64,000 bases of DNA from Costus lasius (taxonomy: Eukaryota; Streptophyta; Magnoliopsida; Zingiberales; Costaceae): positions 4,650,001 to 4,714,000 of the forward strand of contig JANVAS020000239.1 of NCBI GenBank assembly GCA_027563935.2. The letters are read 5' to 3'. A program made the translations under genes and the position numbers. This document shows, in pieces, positions 32,160-44,688 of the stretch (position 1 is its first letter; each line of letters starts with the position of its first letter). The notes under the pieces are model-generated. The model did not search any database. It was not told where the DNA came from and saw only the letters and a program-made list of their open reading frames with translations.

Positions 32160-33790
32160 TGTTGGGGTATGCCCTTAAGGCTAATGTTTGAGGCCTTGGA
32201 ATTCTTTCAGTATCATGTATAAACTCTAATGTTTATAAAGGCAATGGTTGTTATTCAGGTTGTTACATTATCTGCTGCAATAAGTGTACTTCTGAATAAT
32301 GTCTCAATGCTGTTCAGCTAGGCTGACATGCTATAAAGTCCTTAGTCGAGATATCTTGGTGAACATGAGACAGCCTTGATATGATTGAGACTAATATGTG
32401 TTCTAATCTTATAGGATGCTTCGAGCATGGAATAAGATGTAGACTCATGGGTACATTGGATGTACTGGACAGACCCTACTAGGATATTCAATTGCTTGTC
32501 ACAATGTGAATAATCCTTGTATGCAACAAGTGGCATATTTCCTCTGACTTGAGATCACTTGTGTTTCCAAATGATAATTGTCATTGTTTTGAGGTAGTTC
32601 AATATCATTTGAAACATAATGGTTATAGACTATCTTGGATAATGATCATGAGTCAGGTTAGGACACTAGTGATAGATAAAGGATTGCCGTCTCCTAGTTT
32701 GGAGTGTGATGTTCTATAGGGGCCCCCTTTGGATGAGATGATTGAGAAAGTGTATGGCCATACCCAGATGACTGTGTTCATCTGATCTAATCATTCTCAT
32801 CATATTGGAGTCACAGGCTTGACACGCTTGTCCAATAAGAACATCCAGTGGCAAAGGAAACATGTATGCCTTGTGAAGTGGATTAACACTTGTGCTGTGG
32901 TTTGGGTGTAGTCTTGGAAGACTCTTTCCTTTATATCGGGAGACAGTGATGTGTTGCTAGATACCCCTCACAATTTGATGATATGGCTTTCTCATGTCAG
33001 ATCGTGTGGACTGAATTGTTTCGGTTCATTTTAAAGGGATTTAAACTCTGATTGTAAGTGAGATCTGGTCTGATCATGTTTGATTGATTAGGGCTTGAGA
33101 TCGGTAAGCTTCGATCGAGAGAAGTGATGCTAGATTGGTGAGATCAAGAGCATCGAGAGATCAACGGTTAGATCTTGATCCTTTGGGTTTAATGAGATCT
33201 AGATCAAAGGCTTGGCTTAATTGGTCATTGAACCAAATGTCATTGAACCGGCTCATGTGTGAGCGCTTGGTTCAAATGAAAGAGATGAGCGTTCGGTTCA
33301 CTTGGGTGAACGCATGAACGCATGAGCATTGAGGGCTTTCTATATTTGGAAAGTCGGTTTTCCAATTTGAGAGTAACGCCCCACGTTTGTGTAAAACGCC
33401 TCTTGCTCTCGTTCTCTTCTCCTTTCGACGACACTCTCGTGGGTGAAAGAGGTTAACGCCTTGGAGAAAATTCAGCCAAGCAAGAGTTCATCTCTCAATT
33501 CCCTTCAAGCGATCAAGGAGACTTGAAGGTCTTTGCTAGCACAAAGAACATCAAGGAGGAGCCATCTCTCTTCTTGTGTGCGGCACCTTTGGAGGAGAGC
33601 CCTTTCGATCTCTACTTCCAAGACGCCATCCATCAAATGGCATTGGTATGAATCTTTCGATCTTTACAAGGTTTTAAAGTTGATCACATGAATATATCAC
33701 ATGCGATCCTTATGAAACCCTAATTCCGCTGCCAAAAAGTTTACATGCGCCACTTTAGGGTTTCGCCCCCCCTTCTATAGGGACCCTTTA
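32160..33790 (+). mobile_element. Solo LTR 3, copia family 1, inside G
   Basis: TGTTGGGG start; the end is degraded (GGACCCTTTA rather than ...CA). Flanks GATTT (32155-32159) and AATTT (33791-33795) differ at one base, consistent with an older TSD. About 60 bp, including the GATAAC hairpin, are missing near 32970, where the break closes over a shared CAC. Confidence 0.85.
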
Positions 33791-33795
33791 AATTT

Positions 33796-35195
33796 TAAGA
33801 AACTGGGTTGGGAAATTTTTTGATTTTTTGCACAAACATGAACTATTCATCTTTTTCTATTATTTGGATATTTGTATTGAATTTTAAAGTTCATGGATCA
33901 TCCTATAACACATAGCATCTTTTGGTAACTAATTAATTTCTGCAATAGTTTTTTTTTAACTAATCTGATTAGCACTTTTGCTGCAAATATTTAAGATGCT
34001 TTCATCAGTTGAAATTATGATCTTTCACTTGAAATTGGAAGTACACGTTTCATTCTATCTCATGGATATGTTGTTTTCATTAAAATATTTTCTGAACATT
34101 CAAGGAAGCATGGCAACTTTTCGAATCTGATTAACTTCTGTGCAGTTTTTAATTTAGTAATCTTATTAGCCTTCTTTCTACTGATACCATAAACATCTGA
34201 CAGATTTTGATCCTTTAATTTTCTTATGCCCCGAAAGAACAAGTTTTATTCTACTTCATGGTTTTGTCTATTTTATGTTTGGATCATTAAATCTTATTCT
34301 TGGGTATAGCTACTTTTCGTATCTGAATTAGTAGGCTGCTATGCTATTCTTGGACATCTGCAGCTTCTTCTCCATATTTGCAGCACCTCTAGCCAGCCCA
34401 ACCACCACCACTCCAGCTGCCTCTGACACCACTGTTTCGAGCCGTCAACACTAGATTCTACCACCAGCAGCCTCTTACTTCTGCTGCTGCCTCTGTTTCT
34501 ATTGATTTTATTTATTTTGCAGTTGAATCTTTGTATAGTGACTCAAATTTTTTATTTATGCAGCATTATCTCTGGCAGCCCACCAGCCGATGACGTTGCT
34601 TCTAGGACTATAATCTTCAGCAGACCACTGAAAACTACTGATCATCACTCTACTATCAGCACCAGCATCTATTCCACATCTGCTCTTTCCACCGGCACAC
34701 TCTTCGTACCTCTAGCGATATTTCTGATTTTCCTTTGAGAGAATTATTTTTATTATTATTATTTTAGTGAAGGACTATTTTTAGAACTGAGCCTTATGTA
34801 CTTAAAAATTGTGCAAGAAAATTTCAGAAGGCACATCTTTGGACCTAGCCGCATCTACCCCGATTTTATACCTCAGATGATGATTGAGCTTGCTATATAG
34901 TTTTGTGAGTATTGTTTGCACTTTCTTGAAATTTGATTACTTGATATGATTGTCTACACTTTTCTTCTCCTAAAATTTCTATCACTTTACATCCTTTGCA
35001 TTGTTTGAGCCTTATGTGATTACACGGATCTACTAATTTACATTTTTTGACTACATGAGTTTGATGCTTTGTACTTTTGCATTGATATTGATATTTTTGA
35101 AGTTTTAAAAAAAAATTTACTATTTGAATCCATTGTGATGAGAGATGTGTGAATTTTTCTATATTTATGCATACTTATGAATGGAGATATACCTA
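33796..35195 (+). other. Unassigned interior of G
   Basis: 1.4 kb of AT-rich DNA between solo LTR 3 and element C. It contains a CT/CAG-rich patch at 34360-34500 and two short open frames without domains. By position it is the 3' non-coding interior of G; I recognise no gene. Confidence 0.4.
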
Positions 35196-35200
35196 TTATG

Positions 35201-36870
35201 TGTTGGGGTATGCCCTTAAGGCTAATGTTTGAGGCCTTGGGATTATATCAGTATCATGTATAAACTCAATGTTTATAAAGGCAATGGTTGTTATTCAGGT
35301 TGTTGCATTATCTGCTGCCATATGTATACTTCTGAATAATGTCTCAATGCTGTTCAGCTTGGCTGACATGCAGTATTGTCCTTAGTCGAGATATCTTGGT
35401 GAACATGAGACAACCTTGATATGATTGAGACTAATATGTGTTCTAATCTTATAGGATGCTTCGAGCATGGAATAAGATGTAGACTCATGGGTACATTGGA
35501 TGTACTGGACAGACCCTACTTAGGATGTTCAATTGCTTGTCACAATGTGAATAATCCTTATATGCAAGCAAGTGGCATATTTCCTCTGACTTGAGATCAC
35601 TTGTGTTTCTAAATGATGATTGGCATTATCTTGAGGTAGTTCAATATCATTTGAAATATAATGGTTATAGACTATCTTGGATAATGAGCATGAGTCATGT
35701 TAGGGCACTAGTGATAGATATAGGATTGCCTTCTCCTTGTTTGGAGTGTGATGTTCTAAAGGGGCCCCCTGGATGAGATGGTTGAGAAAGTGTATGGCCA
35801 TACCCAGATGACTATGTTCATCTGATCTAACCACTCTCATCATATTGGAGTTACAGGCTTGACATGCTTATCCAATAAGAACATCCAGTGGCAAAGGAAA
35901 CAAGTATGCCTGGTGAATTGAATTCACACTTGTGCTATGGTTTGGGTGTAGTCTTGGAAGACTCTTTCCTTTATATCGGGAGACAGTGATGTATTGCTAG
36001 ATACCCCTCTCTGTTTGTGATAACGTAAGTTATCGTTACCGACATTTAAAGGAAACCCTTAGGGTCGCACAATTTGATGATATGGCTTACTTGAGTCAGA
36101 TCGTGTGGACTAAATTGTTTTGGTTCAGTTTAAAGGAGTTTACACTCTGATTGTAAGTGAGATCTGGTCTGATCATGTTTGATGGATTAGGGCTTGAGAT
36201 CTGTAAGCTTCGATCGAGAGATTTGATGCTAGATCGATGAGATCAAGAGCATCAAGAGATGTGTGGTTAGATCTTGAACCTTTTTGGTTTAATAAGATCC
36301 AGACCAAGGCTTGGTTTGATTTGGTCCTTAAACCAAATTCAATTAAACCAAACCAATTTGAACCGGTTCACTTTGGTGAACGTGTGATTCGAATGGTTCG
36401 ATTAAGAGATAGTAACGTGGGAGTTGAAGTGGAGTTAGTGCTTTCTAAAAATAGAAAACGCCAAAACGTTTTCGAACATGAAGGGGCTCCTCACTCTCTC
36501 TCGCGGACTGGATTTCTTCTTGCTCTCGTCTTGGGTGGTCTTCACGCCAAGAAGAGCTTTCAGCCAGAAAAAGGAAAAGGAAATTCATCTCTTCTCCTCT
36601 ACACAAAAGGACACCTTGGAGCCTTGCTAGCACAAGGATCGACAAGGAGTAGGCGATCAATCATCTTGTGTGCGCACGCTTTGGAGGAGAGCTACTTTGT
36701 TCTTTGCTTCCAAGTCACCATCCAAGAAATGGCATTGGTATGATCTCTCTTTTGATCTATACAAGTTTTACAAGTTGATCATATATTCATGCTAATCGAT
36801 CCATAGAAACCCTAGCTTCCGCTATGCAAAATTTTAATCTGCGCATATTAGGGTTTCGCCCCCACTTTCA
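35201..36870 (+). repeat. 5' LTR of element C
   Basis: 1,670 bp, TGTTGGGG to CACTTTCA, followed two bases later by the PBS. GNRA-type hairpin at 36019-36034 with a GTAA loop. Confidence 0.92.
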
Positions 36871-36872
36871 AT

Positions 36873-36884
36873 TGGTATCAGAGG
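36873..36884 (+). other. PBS of element C (iMet tRNA)
   Basis: TGGTATCAGAGG, matching the initiator-methionine complement over its first eleven bases, as in D. Confidence 0.88.
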
Positions 36885-38102
36885 TCTAGGTTTCTGTATG
36901 ATCATATGATTGCTTGTTTTTGTGATCCTTGTTTGTGCTTATGAATAGATCTAAATTACATGCGAAACCACATGATAGTTGATCATGCGAAAATAGATGT
37001 ATGCTTCACATTGGCGCATGTATATTGTTGGCGCATGTTGTAGTTTTTGATCAAAACTCTTTTACTTGCGCGCATCCATTTAGATCTAAGCGCCTACTTG
37101 AAAAACTTAGACGGGTTATTAGGGTTGAAGTCATCGTCCAGTATAGACCCGACTGTCTGATCAGACCATCTGACAGCCTAGATGGGTCGACCAGATGGCA
37201 CCTATGCGCAAGCAAGAGGTGGCTATAGGTCGACTGCAGAAAGGCGTGTAGCGATGTCTGATTGAGACAACCAATGAACGCTCATGATTAAGGCCCGGGG
37301 TCACACCCGCTTGCCAGAACTCATGAGGGACGTTCAGCCCTTATGGCATGCATTGTTGACCATGAGGTCGACACAAGTCGGTTATCACTTGGTGCATGCA
37401 AGGGTAGTGGGTCTGACTAGGTCTGATGAGTGGATCCCTATTAATGGACCGTTTTAAGGTAGTAGGGCACATAAGGAAATAAAATTGTTGACAATGGGTT
37501 TTTCAAAATTTTATTTTCTTGTTTGGATCACATGTTGCTTGTCTAACCATGATGGGTGTTTATTTCATCTTATGTGGGTTGCCCAATTTTTGTGTGCTGT
37601 GCTGTGGCCTGCGTGCTTGGATTAATTAATTGTAAATTATTATTGTGATCTGCGAATCACATTTCAATTTATATTAATGTGTAATTGACCTGCGAGTCAA
37701 ATCATGTCTAGATAGATTAAAATGTAATTTAATCAGACATGAGCACAGAGCACACATGGCAGAGGCGCTTGCAGCAAGTGGCTTGACCAGGTGGGAGGTC
37801 TAGAGTTCGACTCTAGCACAGGCGCAACCAGTCTGGTGGGCGCATCTGAGCTGCAGAGGGCGCTTTGGCCCAGGTTGGGCCAGATGAAACGCTAAAGACC
37901 CATGAAGCTTCTCAAGTGAAGACTTAAGTTAATTTAAAGTCTAACTTAGGCTTAATGGGCTTTTACCACATAAGATCATCATGCTTTCTATTTATTGTTT
38001 AAGTAAATTTAATATCAGCATGATTTATTCTTCTGCTATCGCCATAGGATATGCATGAACGTAAGCCTTCTGACGCGAAACCTCACTGTTCTGACTATCG
38101 TT

Positions 38103-38136
38103 GGGGCCGTGTTGTACCCACTCAGTGGGCACGCCC
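38103..38136 (+). other. Leader hairpin 1 of C
   Basis: Outer strand GGGGCCGTG, bulge TTGTA, inner stem CCCAC, loop TCA, GTGGG, then CACGCCC. One C is unpaired in the outer stem. Confidence 0.7.
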
Positions 38137-38311
38137 ATCTATCTTCAGACGGTGTGTGATTACACCTGCGTGTTACAGAGAAGGGATTTATCGCTTCTCG
38201 TTGCTCAGCATAGCACGTGGTTGTCCAGGGAGTAGGTCAGGTCAGCTTGACCATGTGGGCTACATATTGAGCATATGTTAGCTATATGGAGGCAGCCATC
38301 TGTGGAATCAG

Positions 38312-38345
38312 AGACTGTGTTGTACCAACTCAGTTGGCACAGTCT
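38312..38345 (+). other. Leader hairpin 2 of C
   Basis: AGACTGTG, bulge TTGTA, CCAAC, loop TCA, GTTGG, CACAGTCT. The outer stem is eight perfect pairs. Confidence 0.7.
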
Positions 38346-38645
38346 TCTGGATTGCCTAGATGAAGGGGAATCGCACGGGTTGGCGATTGGCAAGGATTGC
38401 CTACTAGAGATTAGTGCTTGTACTCTCTGTGCATCTTATCTCGCCTGAGCGAGACGCGGAGACCAAGTATGAAATCTGGATCCCATCTCACTAAAAGAGT
38501 TTTACTCTTTCGGACTGTTTTACTGGATTTTTCAGTCAGATAAAATAGTGAGAAAAGAATCATTCTTAAGTCCTGGATTGATTCTAACATTGATACTGAC
38601 CTTGTTGTTCTTGCAATGTTGTAGATTACTGCAGCAACGAACACC

Positions 38646-41600
38646 ACAGCGTTCAATGTGCAATCCTTACTGGAAAGGGAGAAGTTTGCTGGGCCAAACT
38701 TCTCAGACTGGTACGGACACCTTAAGATTGTTCTTAAGGCTGAGAGGAAGCTGTATGTCCTCGAGACGGCAATACCGCCTCAACCCACTGCGAACACCAC
38801 AAGGGCGGTTCGGGAAGCTTATGAGAAGCATGTCAATGATAGCATTGATGTCGCTTGCCTTATGCTTGCGTCTATGACGCCAGAGCTTCAGCGTCAGCAT
38901 GAGGATTTATCTGCTATTGAAATTATAGCAAATCTCAAGATGCTGTATGCTGCACAGGCAAGGACTGAACGCTATAACTTGACAAAACTTTTCTTTCAGA
39001 GCAAACTGACAGAAGGGAGTCCAGTGGGAGCTCACGTACTCAAGATGATTGGGTACAAAGAGGCTCTAGAGAAACTGGGACACACCATCAATCAGGAGCT
39101 TGTTGTAGACATTATCCTGCAGTCTCTCCCGGCCTCTTTCGATCCGTTCATCATTAATTTTAATATGAACAAGATCGACTGTACCCCGGCAGAGTTACTG
39201 AACATGCTCTATACTACAGAGCAGACTCTTGAAAAGGGAAAGCCTTCATCCTCTGTCTTGATGATTCCTTCCAGGAACAAGAAGAAGGGGAAGAAGGGTC
39301 GAAGGAATACAGATGTTTCCATTGTGGCCAGCTGGGTCACTGGAAGAAGGACTGTAAAGCGCTCCAAGGAGATAAGAAGGGAAGCAAGCCTTTCACTTCT
39401 GGCTCAGGTATTTTCGTGACTGAAGTCATGGTATCTTATTCTATTTCATGGGTGTTGGACACTGCATGTGGAGTTCACATTTGTTCAAATGTACAGGAAC
39501 TCAAGAGAAGAAGACAGGTGGGACAGCATGAGGTAGACCTACGAGTTGGAAACGGGGCACGGGTTGCTGCTGTTGCTGTAGGAGAATATCACATCTCTTT
39601 ACCATCTGGTTATGTATTAGAACTGGACAATTGTTATTTTGTACCGAGCATAACTAAGAATATTATCTCTATTCCTGCTCTTGTCAGGAAAGGGTTTTCC
39701 TTTGAATGCAAAACTTTAAAGTGTTGTATTTCATTAGATAATATTGTTTATGCTACTGGGTCAATTAACAATGGGTTATTCATGTTGGACATGGAATGTT
39801 CTGTACAATAGATTGATAATAAGAAAGCCAAGTATGCTGATGACAGCACCTTGCTATGGCATAGTCGTTTAGGCCACATTAACAAGAAGCGCATTAAGCG
39901 GTTGCATGACCATGGACTGCTGGGATCATTCTCCTATGAGGAGCTTGATACATGCAAAGCTTGTTTAATGGGTAAAATGACGAAGTCTCCTTTTTTTAAT
40001 AAAGGTCAAAGGGCTTCAGGTTTACTTGACCTCATTCACAGTGATGTGTGTGGGCCATTTAGTAAACATGCCAGAGGTGGCTATTTATACTTCATTACTT
40101 TTACTGATGATTTCAGTAGGTATGGTTATGTCTATCTAATGAGACATAAGAGTGAATCTTTTGACAAGTTCAAAGAGTTCAAAAATGAAGTACAGAATCA
40201 GTTAGGCCGAAATATCAAGGCACTTCGTTCAGATCGAGGTGGAGAATACTTGAGTCGAGAGTTTACTGACTATCTGAAGGAGTGTTGGATTATCTCACAG
40301 CTCACTCCGCCAGGAACACCGCAATGGAATGGTGTGTCCGAGAGGAGAAATAGAACCTTACTGGATATGGTTCGTTCAATGATGAGTCAGGCTACTCTAC
40401 CTTACTCCTTTTGGGGATTTGCACTGGAAACAGCTGCAAAGGTACTAAACCGAGTGCCATCCAAGGCTGTTTCAAAGACTCCATATGAGTTATGGTATGG
40501 GAAACAGCCGAGCTTGACATTTATTAAAATCTGGGGTTGCGAGGTTTATGTCAAAAAGCTCGCCACTGGGAAACTGGAGAGCAGATCTTATAAATGTATC
40601 TTTGTCGGTTACCCTAAAGAAACTAAGGGTTATTATTTCTACGATCCCAAAGAGAACAAAGTATTTGTTGCTCGAACGGCTATTTTTCTTGAGAAGGAAT
40701 TTCTTCTGCAAGAGGCCAGTGGGAGAGAAATAAGGCTGGATGAGAATCCAGAAGAATGACAAAGTAGTCAAACTCAGTTGGATGAGCCTGAGCCAATAGA
40801 ACAGGTTACTGAACAACCTGAGGCTCAGATATCACGGGAACCGCGAAGATCGGGAAGGATCCGTCGACAGCCTGAGCGCTATGACGGAGTCTACATCATT
40901 GATGATGAACCCCTCACTTATGCGGATGCAGTCAGTGGACCGGAATCAGCGAGATGGCTTGAAGCTATGCGAGCCGAGATGGACTCCATGTCAGATAACC
41001 AAGTCTGGGATTTGGTTGATCCGCCTCCGGGAGTAATCCCTATAGGCTGTAAGTGGATCTTCAAGAAGAAGATTGACATGGATGGTAATGTGGTTACCTA
41101 TAAAGGCAGGCTAGTTGCGAAAGGTTTCAAACAAATCTACGTGATAGATTATGATGAAACTTTCTCTCCTGTAGCCATGTTCAAGTCTATTCGGATTATT
41201 CTCGCGATAGCGGCATATTATGATTATGAGATCTGGCAAATGGATGTGAAGACCGCTTTCCTTAATGAAAAATTGGAAGAGGATGTGTATATGACACAAC
41301 CTGAAGGTTTCATCAATCCATCAGATCGTCATAAAATATGCAAATTAAAGAAGTCCATTTATGGACTTAAACAAGCATCGAGAAGCTGGAATATTCGTTT
41401 TGATGAATCAATCTGTGAATTTGGTTTCATCAAAAATGAAGATGACCCGTGTGTATATCAGAGGTTTAGTGGGAGAGTGATTACTTTCCTAGTCCTCTAC
41501 GTCGATGATATCTTAATCATTGAAAACGATATTCCTGAACTGCATGCCGTCAAGGCATGGTTAAGAAAATGTTTCCAGATGAAAGATTTAGGAGAAGTAG

Positions 41601-41793
41601 CCTATGTATTAGGTGTGAAGATCTACAGAGATAGATCTAAGAGGCTTCTCGGGCTGTGCCAGAGTACTTACATCGATAAAGTCCTGGAGAGATTCCATTT
41701 AGAAAATTCTAAAAGAGGATATCTTCCAGTCAGACATGGTCTGAATATTTCAAAGAGTCAGTGTCCACAAACACAGACTGAGAAAGATGAAAT
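38646..41793 (+). pseudogene. Copia gag-pol of C, 5' part, broken
   Basis: Aligns with the B polyprotein from its second residue to about residue 1066. Defects: the gag start ATG is lost (ACAGCG where B and D have ATGAGC); a 52-bp deletion near 39299 removes the basic linker before the zinc knuckle and shifts the frame; a stop lies near 39809 after the protease, where B and D continue SIQNID; and a GGA-to-TGA stop falls at 40757-40759 between integrase and RT. The protease LDTAC, the integrase triad region (SERRNR) and YVDD are kept, and C has the Pro missing in B (ETFSPVA). Coding is then interrupted by the gypsy element. Confidence 0.92.
41673..41793 (+). repeat. Left copy of the 121-bp duplication flanking the gypsy
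   Basis: From TCGATAAAG to AGATGAAAT, identical base for base to 52024-52144. Both copies carry the C-specific variants CTGAATATTTCAAAG and CAGTG, not the B or D forms. CTTACA lies immediately before it (41667-41672). Confidence 0.97.
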
Positions 41794-42688
41794 TGTAACA
41801 TCCCGTTATCTTAACCCCAAACAAATGGCACAATTCATGAATGATACAGGATGTTTCATATAAGATCGATTCATATGCTAGGTAAAACCGAGTTCAAGAA
41901 AACACGATCCGAAAATTTCCACAAATCCATACATAAATATCCACAAAACACAAATCTCATAAATCACATAAGGGTACCTGCCACCACGCAATCCTTGCAC
42001 TAGACATATGCAAGGCAACAGTTATATCAAATCCGATGGCTTAAATACAATTCGATTCGAAATTCAAAACAAAACCACAAAGTCGATTTTATAAACTCAT
42101 ACCAAACACCGAAACCAGGCTGAGGCCCGCGGTGACACAAAAATCATAATATCAAAACTGCCACAATCCGGCAACACAAGTTCACACATAGTTTAGCCAT
42201 ACTGGCAACACATGTTCACATAATTCAGATATTAAGGCCACAACCGGCATCATAAGTTCATTAAGCATAAATCACGATATCCATATAATGCTAACTGCGC
42301 CCCTGCTCTACACCTGAAAATAATGAGGGGTGAGCTACACAGCCCAGTGAGTGGATAGTCTAAATCGACCATCCATAATATACACTCAAAAATATAGGCA
42401 GATTATTTTAAAAATCTTTAACAGGAACATTATGTCTACATATAACAAAATAAAGAAAACAGAAGTCATATAAACAGCCAGATGTACACACCAACATATA
42501 ACAAACTCAGGTTCTATACAAACTCAGGTTCTAGAGTTATACTCTAAACCAACTAAACACATCCATACTTAGTTAACCTAGTTGTCCAGCATATTCAGTA
42601 GTGACCAATATGGTCTAACCCGGCTTTGGCCTAAGCACTGGGAGCTGCAAAATCACGTGCAACACATAAACATAGACAGTGAGTAGAA

Positions 42689-42905
42689 TCAAGAGGTGGC
42701 CCCCGCCAGGTCACGACGTGGCACTTTGCTCTAAAACACCCCATAAACACATCGATGGATTGTGTGTAGATTCAAGAGGTGGCCCCCGCCGGGTCACGGC
42801 GTGGCACTTTGCTCTACGACACCCCATATCACAAAAAGAGAGTGATGACATCAAGAGGTGGCCCCTGTCTGACCAAGACATGGCACTTTGCGTCAAAACC
42901 CGTTC
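42689..42905. repeat. Three tandem units of about 80 bp in the gypsy LTR
   Basis: Units start at TCAAGAGGTGGCCCC at 42689, 42772 and 42851, each with GTCACG(A/G)CGTGGCACTTTGC or a decayed form. The copy in the other LTR is at 50054-50270. Confidence 0.85.
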
Positions 42906-43189
42906 TCCCAAAAGGTTCCTACTGGACAACAGACACATCTTATATCATATTTCACAAAGGTGGACTCCTAAGTGTCAACTAGACTCTAGGATAGTCATCA
43001 TAAAAATCATATCGGGCAGGCTGAACATCAACCCCCATCACAATAATCATAATAGGCAGGTTGAACATCAACCCCCTCACATATCAAATACAGGGCTGAA
43101 ATTCAAACCCTTAACATATCACATAAGGACTATCCTATGAGTACCCGGTTACACTTAGCCATAGTCCTAACCAACACATAACACACAAT

Positions 43190-43370
43190 ATTCAAAATTC
43201 CCATAATCACATAATTTTCAAAAATCTCATAACCACATAATGTTCACAATTCACATAATCACATAATGTTCACAAATCACATAACAACATAATATTCCAA
43301 AAAATCACATAAACACCTAATATTTAAAAATCACATAATTACATAATATTAACAATCATATAATGTAGTG
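43190..43370. repeat. ACATAAT microrepeat zone in the gypsy LTR
   Basis: Irregular tandem repeats of TCACATAAT with (G/T)TTCA(A/C)AAA spacers, about 25-30 bp per unit. Also present near 50553-50730. Confidence 0.7.
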
Positions 43371-44659
43371 TGGTCCTTAGGTTTCATGCTAATTAGTTCA
43401 GTCAAACCTTACTAGGTTACCACCCAAATTTCTCAAACAATTTCTCAACATTGCAGTTAACAAGCATCCATAAAAATTAACATAAAACTAAAACATGTAG
43501 TCATACAAACTATCCATAAAATTAACAAAAACTACAACATGTATTCATACAAACTATTTTACAAATCTCTACATATAACCCACGGTTAACATAACATATT
43601 ATCTATTAAATTTTACACCTTGAATTAACATGAATTTCATGCTCAAACCATTGGTCTAAAACTTCCGAAATTCCATAAATTAATACCTTAAATTTCATAT
43701 TACCAATTTTCGGTTTTCATAAACAATCATCAAGATTATTTCGGTTTACATGGAAATTTAGGTTTTCATGGAAAAATACAATTCGGTTCTCATGAAGAAC
43801 AATACCCTAAATTCGGTTTTCATACCCTAAATACACTTTGCATAATTTCGGTTTTAACATGGTAAATTTTCCAAGAACTCAAGTGTATCATTTAACACAA
43901 ACACAACCAAATAAATAGAAATCAATTAGACACCCCACTCACCTCTTAACCGAGAACACAAGGTGAAAATTCTCCAAAAATTGTCTAAAGCCTTGTCACC
44001 ACCAATGGAAGAAAACGCCACCCAAACCAAAGATGCCGGCCAATGGAAGAAAGGAAGAGGAAGAAAAGATTTTCGCCTCCAAGCCTCCAAACCGTCGCCC
44101 AAGATTTCTTCCAAGCAAAAATATCGCCAACTCTCCTACCCTAACCGAAATTACCACTTAAACTTTGGGTTTTTAAATTTTAAACCCATTAACTAATTAA
44201 TTCAAATAGGGTTTAACCCATTTAACTAATAATTTCGAATTTTTAAACCCAATAATCCAAAGTTAACTAATGAATTTAATTAACTGACAAATAACCAATC
44301 ACTTAACCGAAATCCAATAAGGATTTAATTAATATCCAATAAGGTCTAATTACTTAACCAATAAGGTCTAATTAATTAACTTACAATTTACAACCCATAA
44401 ATCCTAATTAATTTATCATGAACAACCAATGATAATTTATCATAAATTAACAACCAATAATCAAATAAATAATCTCTAATTAATTTACAATAAATTAACA
44501 ACCAAATAAACTCAAATCAATTAATTACAATTTAACAATCAGTAAGCCAGTTAATTAGCAACCAATAATTTTATTTAAATCATAATAAAATATCACAGCT
44601 AATGATTTTATTTAAATCCAAATAATGCTTACCAGGACTTAAGATCCTTGGATCTTACA

Positions 44660-44671
44660 TCCCTCCCTCCT
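44660..44671 (-). other. PPT of the gypsy element
   Basis: Minus strand AGGAGGGAGGGA abuts the 3' LTR start TGTAAGATCC. Confidence 0.88.
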
Positions 44672-44688
44672 TATAAAGCTTTAGTCCT

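Larger units (their letters stand above)
36885..38645 (+). other. 5' leader of element C
   Basis: Aligns with the leaders of B and D. It has an extra segment of about 60 bp at 37775-37832, absent from both, with a GAGTTCGACTC core like a tRNA B box. A candidate intron lies at 38467-38624. Confidence 0.8.
41794..44659 (-). repeat. 3' LTR of the gypsy element
   Basis: 2,866 bp. Contains three GC-richer tandem units (42689-42905), an AT-rich microrepeat zone (43190-43370) and a long AATTAA-rich end. Short open frames within it (for example 42679-43140) are repeat readthrough without domains. Confidence 0.93.

Noticed and set aside
33796..35195. Possible host gene between solo LTR 3 and element C
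   Set aside because: Only short frames in low-complexity DNA, no domains or paired splice signals; the interior of G is the simpler explanation.
37796..37832. Possible tRNA gene with a GAGTTCGACTC T-arm
   Set aside because: The stem and loop sizes are not those of a standard T arm, and no acceptor or anticodon stem can be drawn; kept only as a B-box-like insert.
38312..38345. tRNA D-arm-like string AACTCAGTTGG in the leader hairpins
   Set aside because: No anticodon arm, T arm or acceptor pairing around it; the hairpin fold explains the sequence better.
42679..43140. 153-codon open frame in the gypsy LTR, and its twin at 50061-50504
   Set aside because: It spans tandem repeats inside an LTR, has no domain, and the two copies differ only as the LTRs do.
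43190..43370. CRISPR-like repeat-spacer pattern in the ACATAAT zone
   Set aside because: Units are short, irregular and AT-rich, lie inside a plant LTR, and have no uniform spacers.
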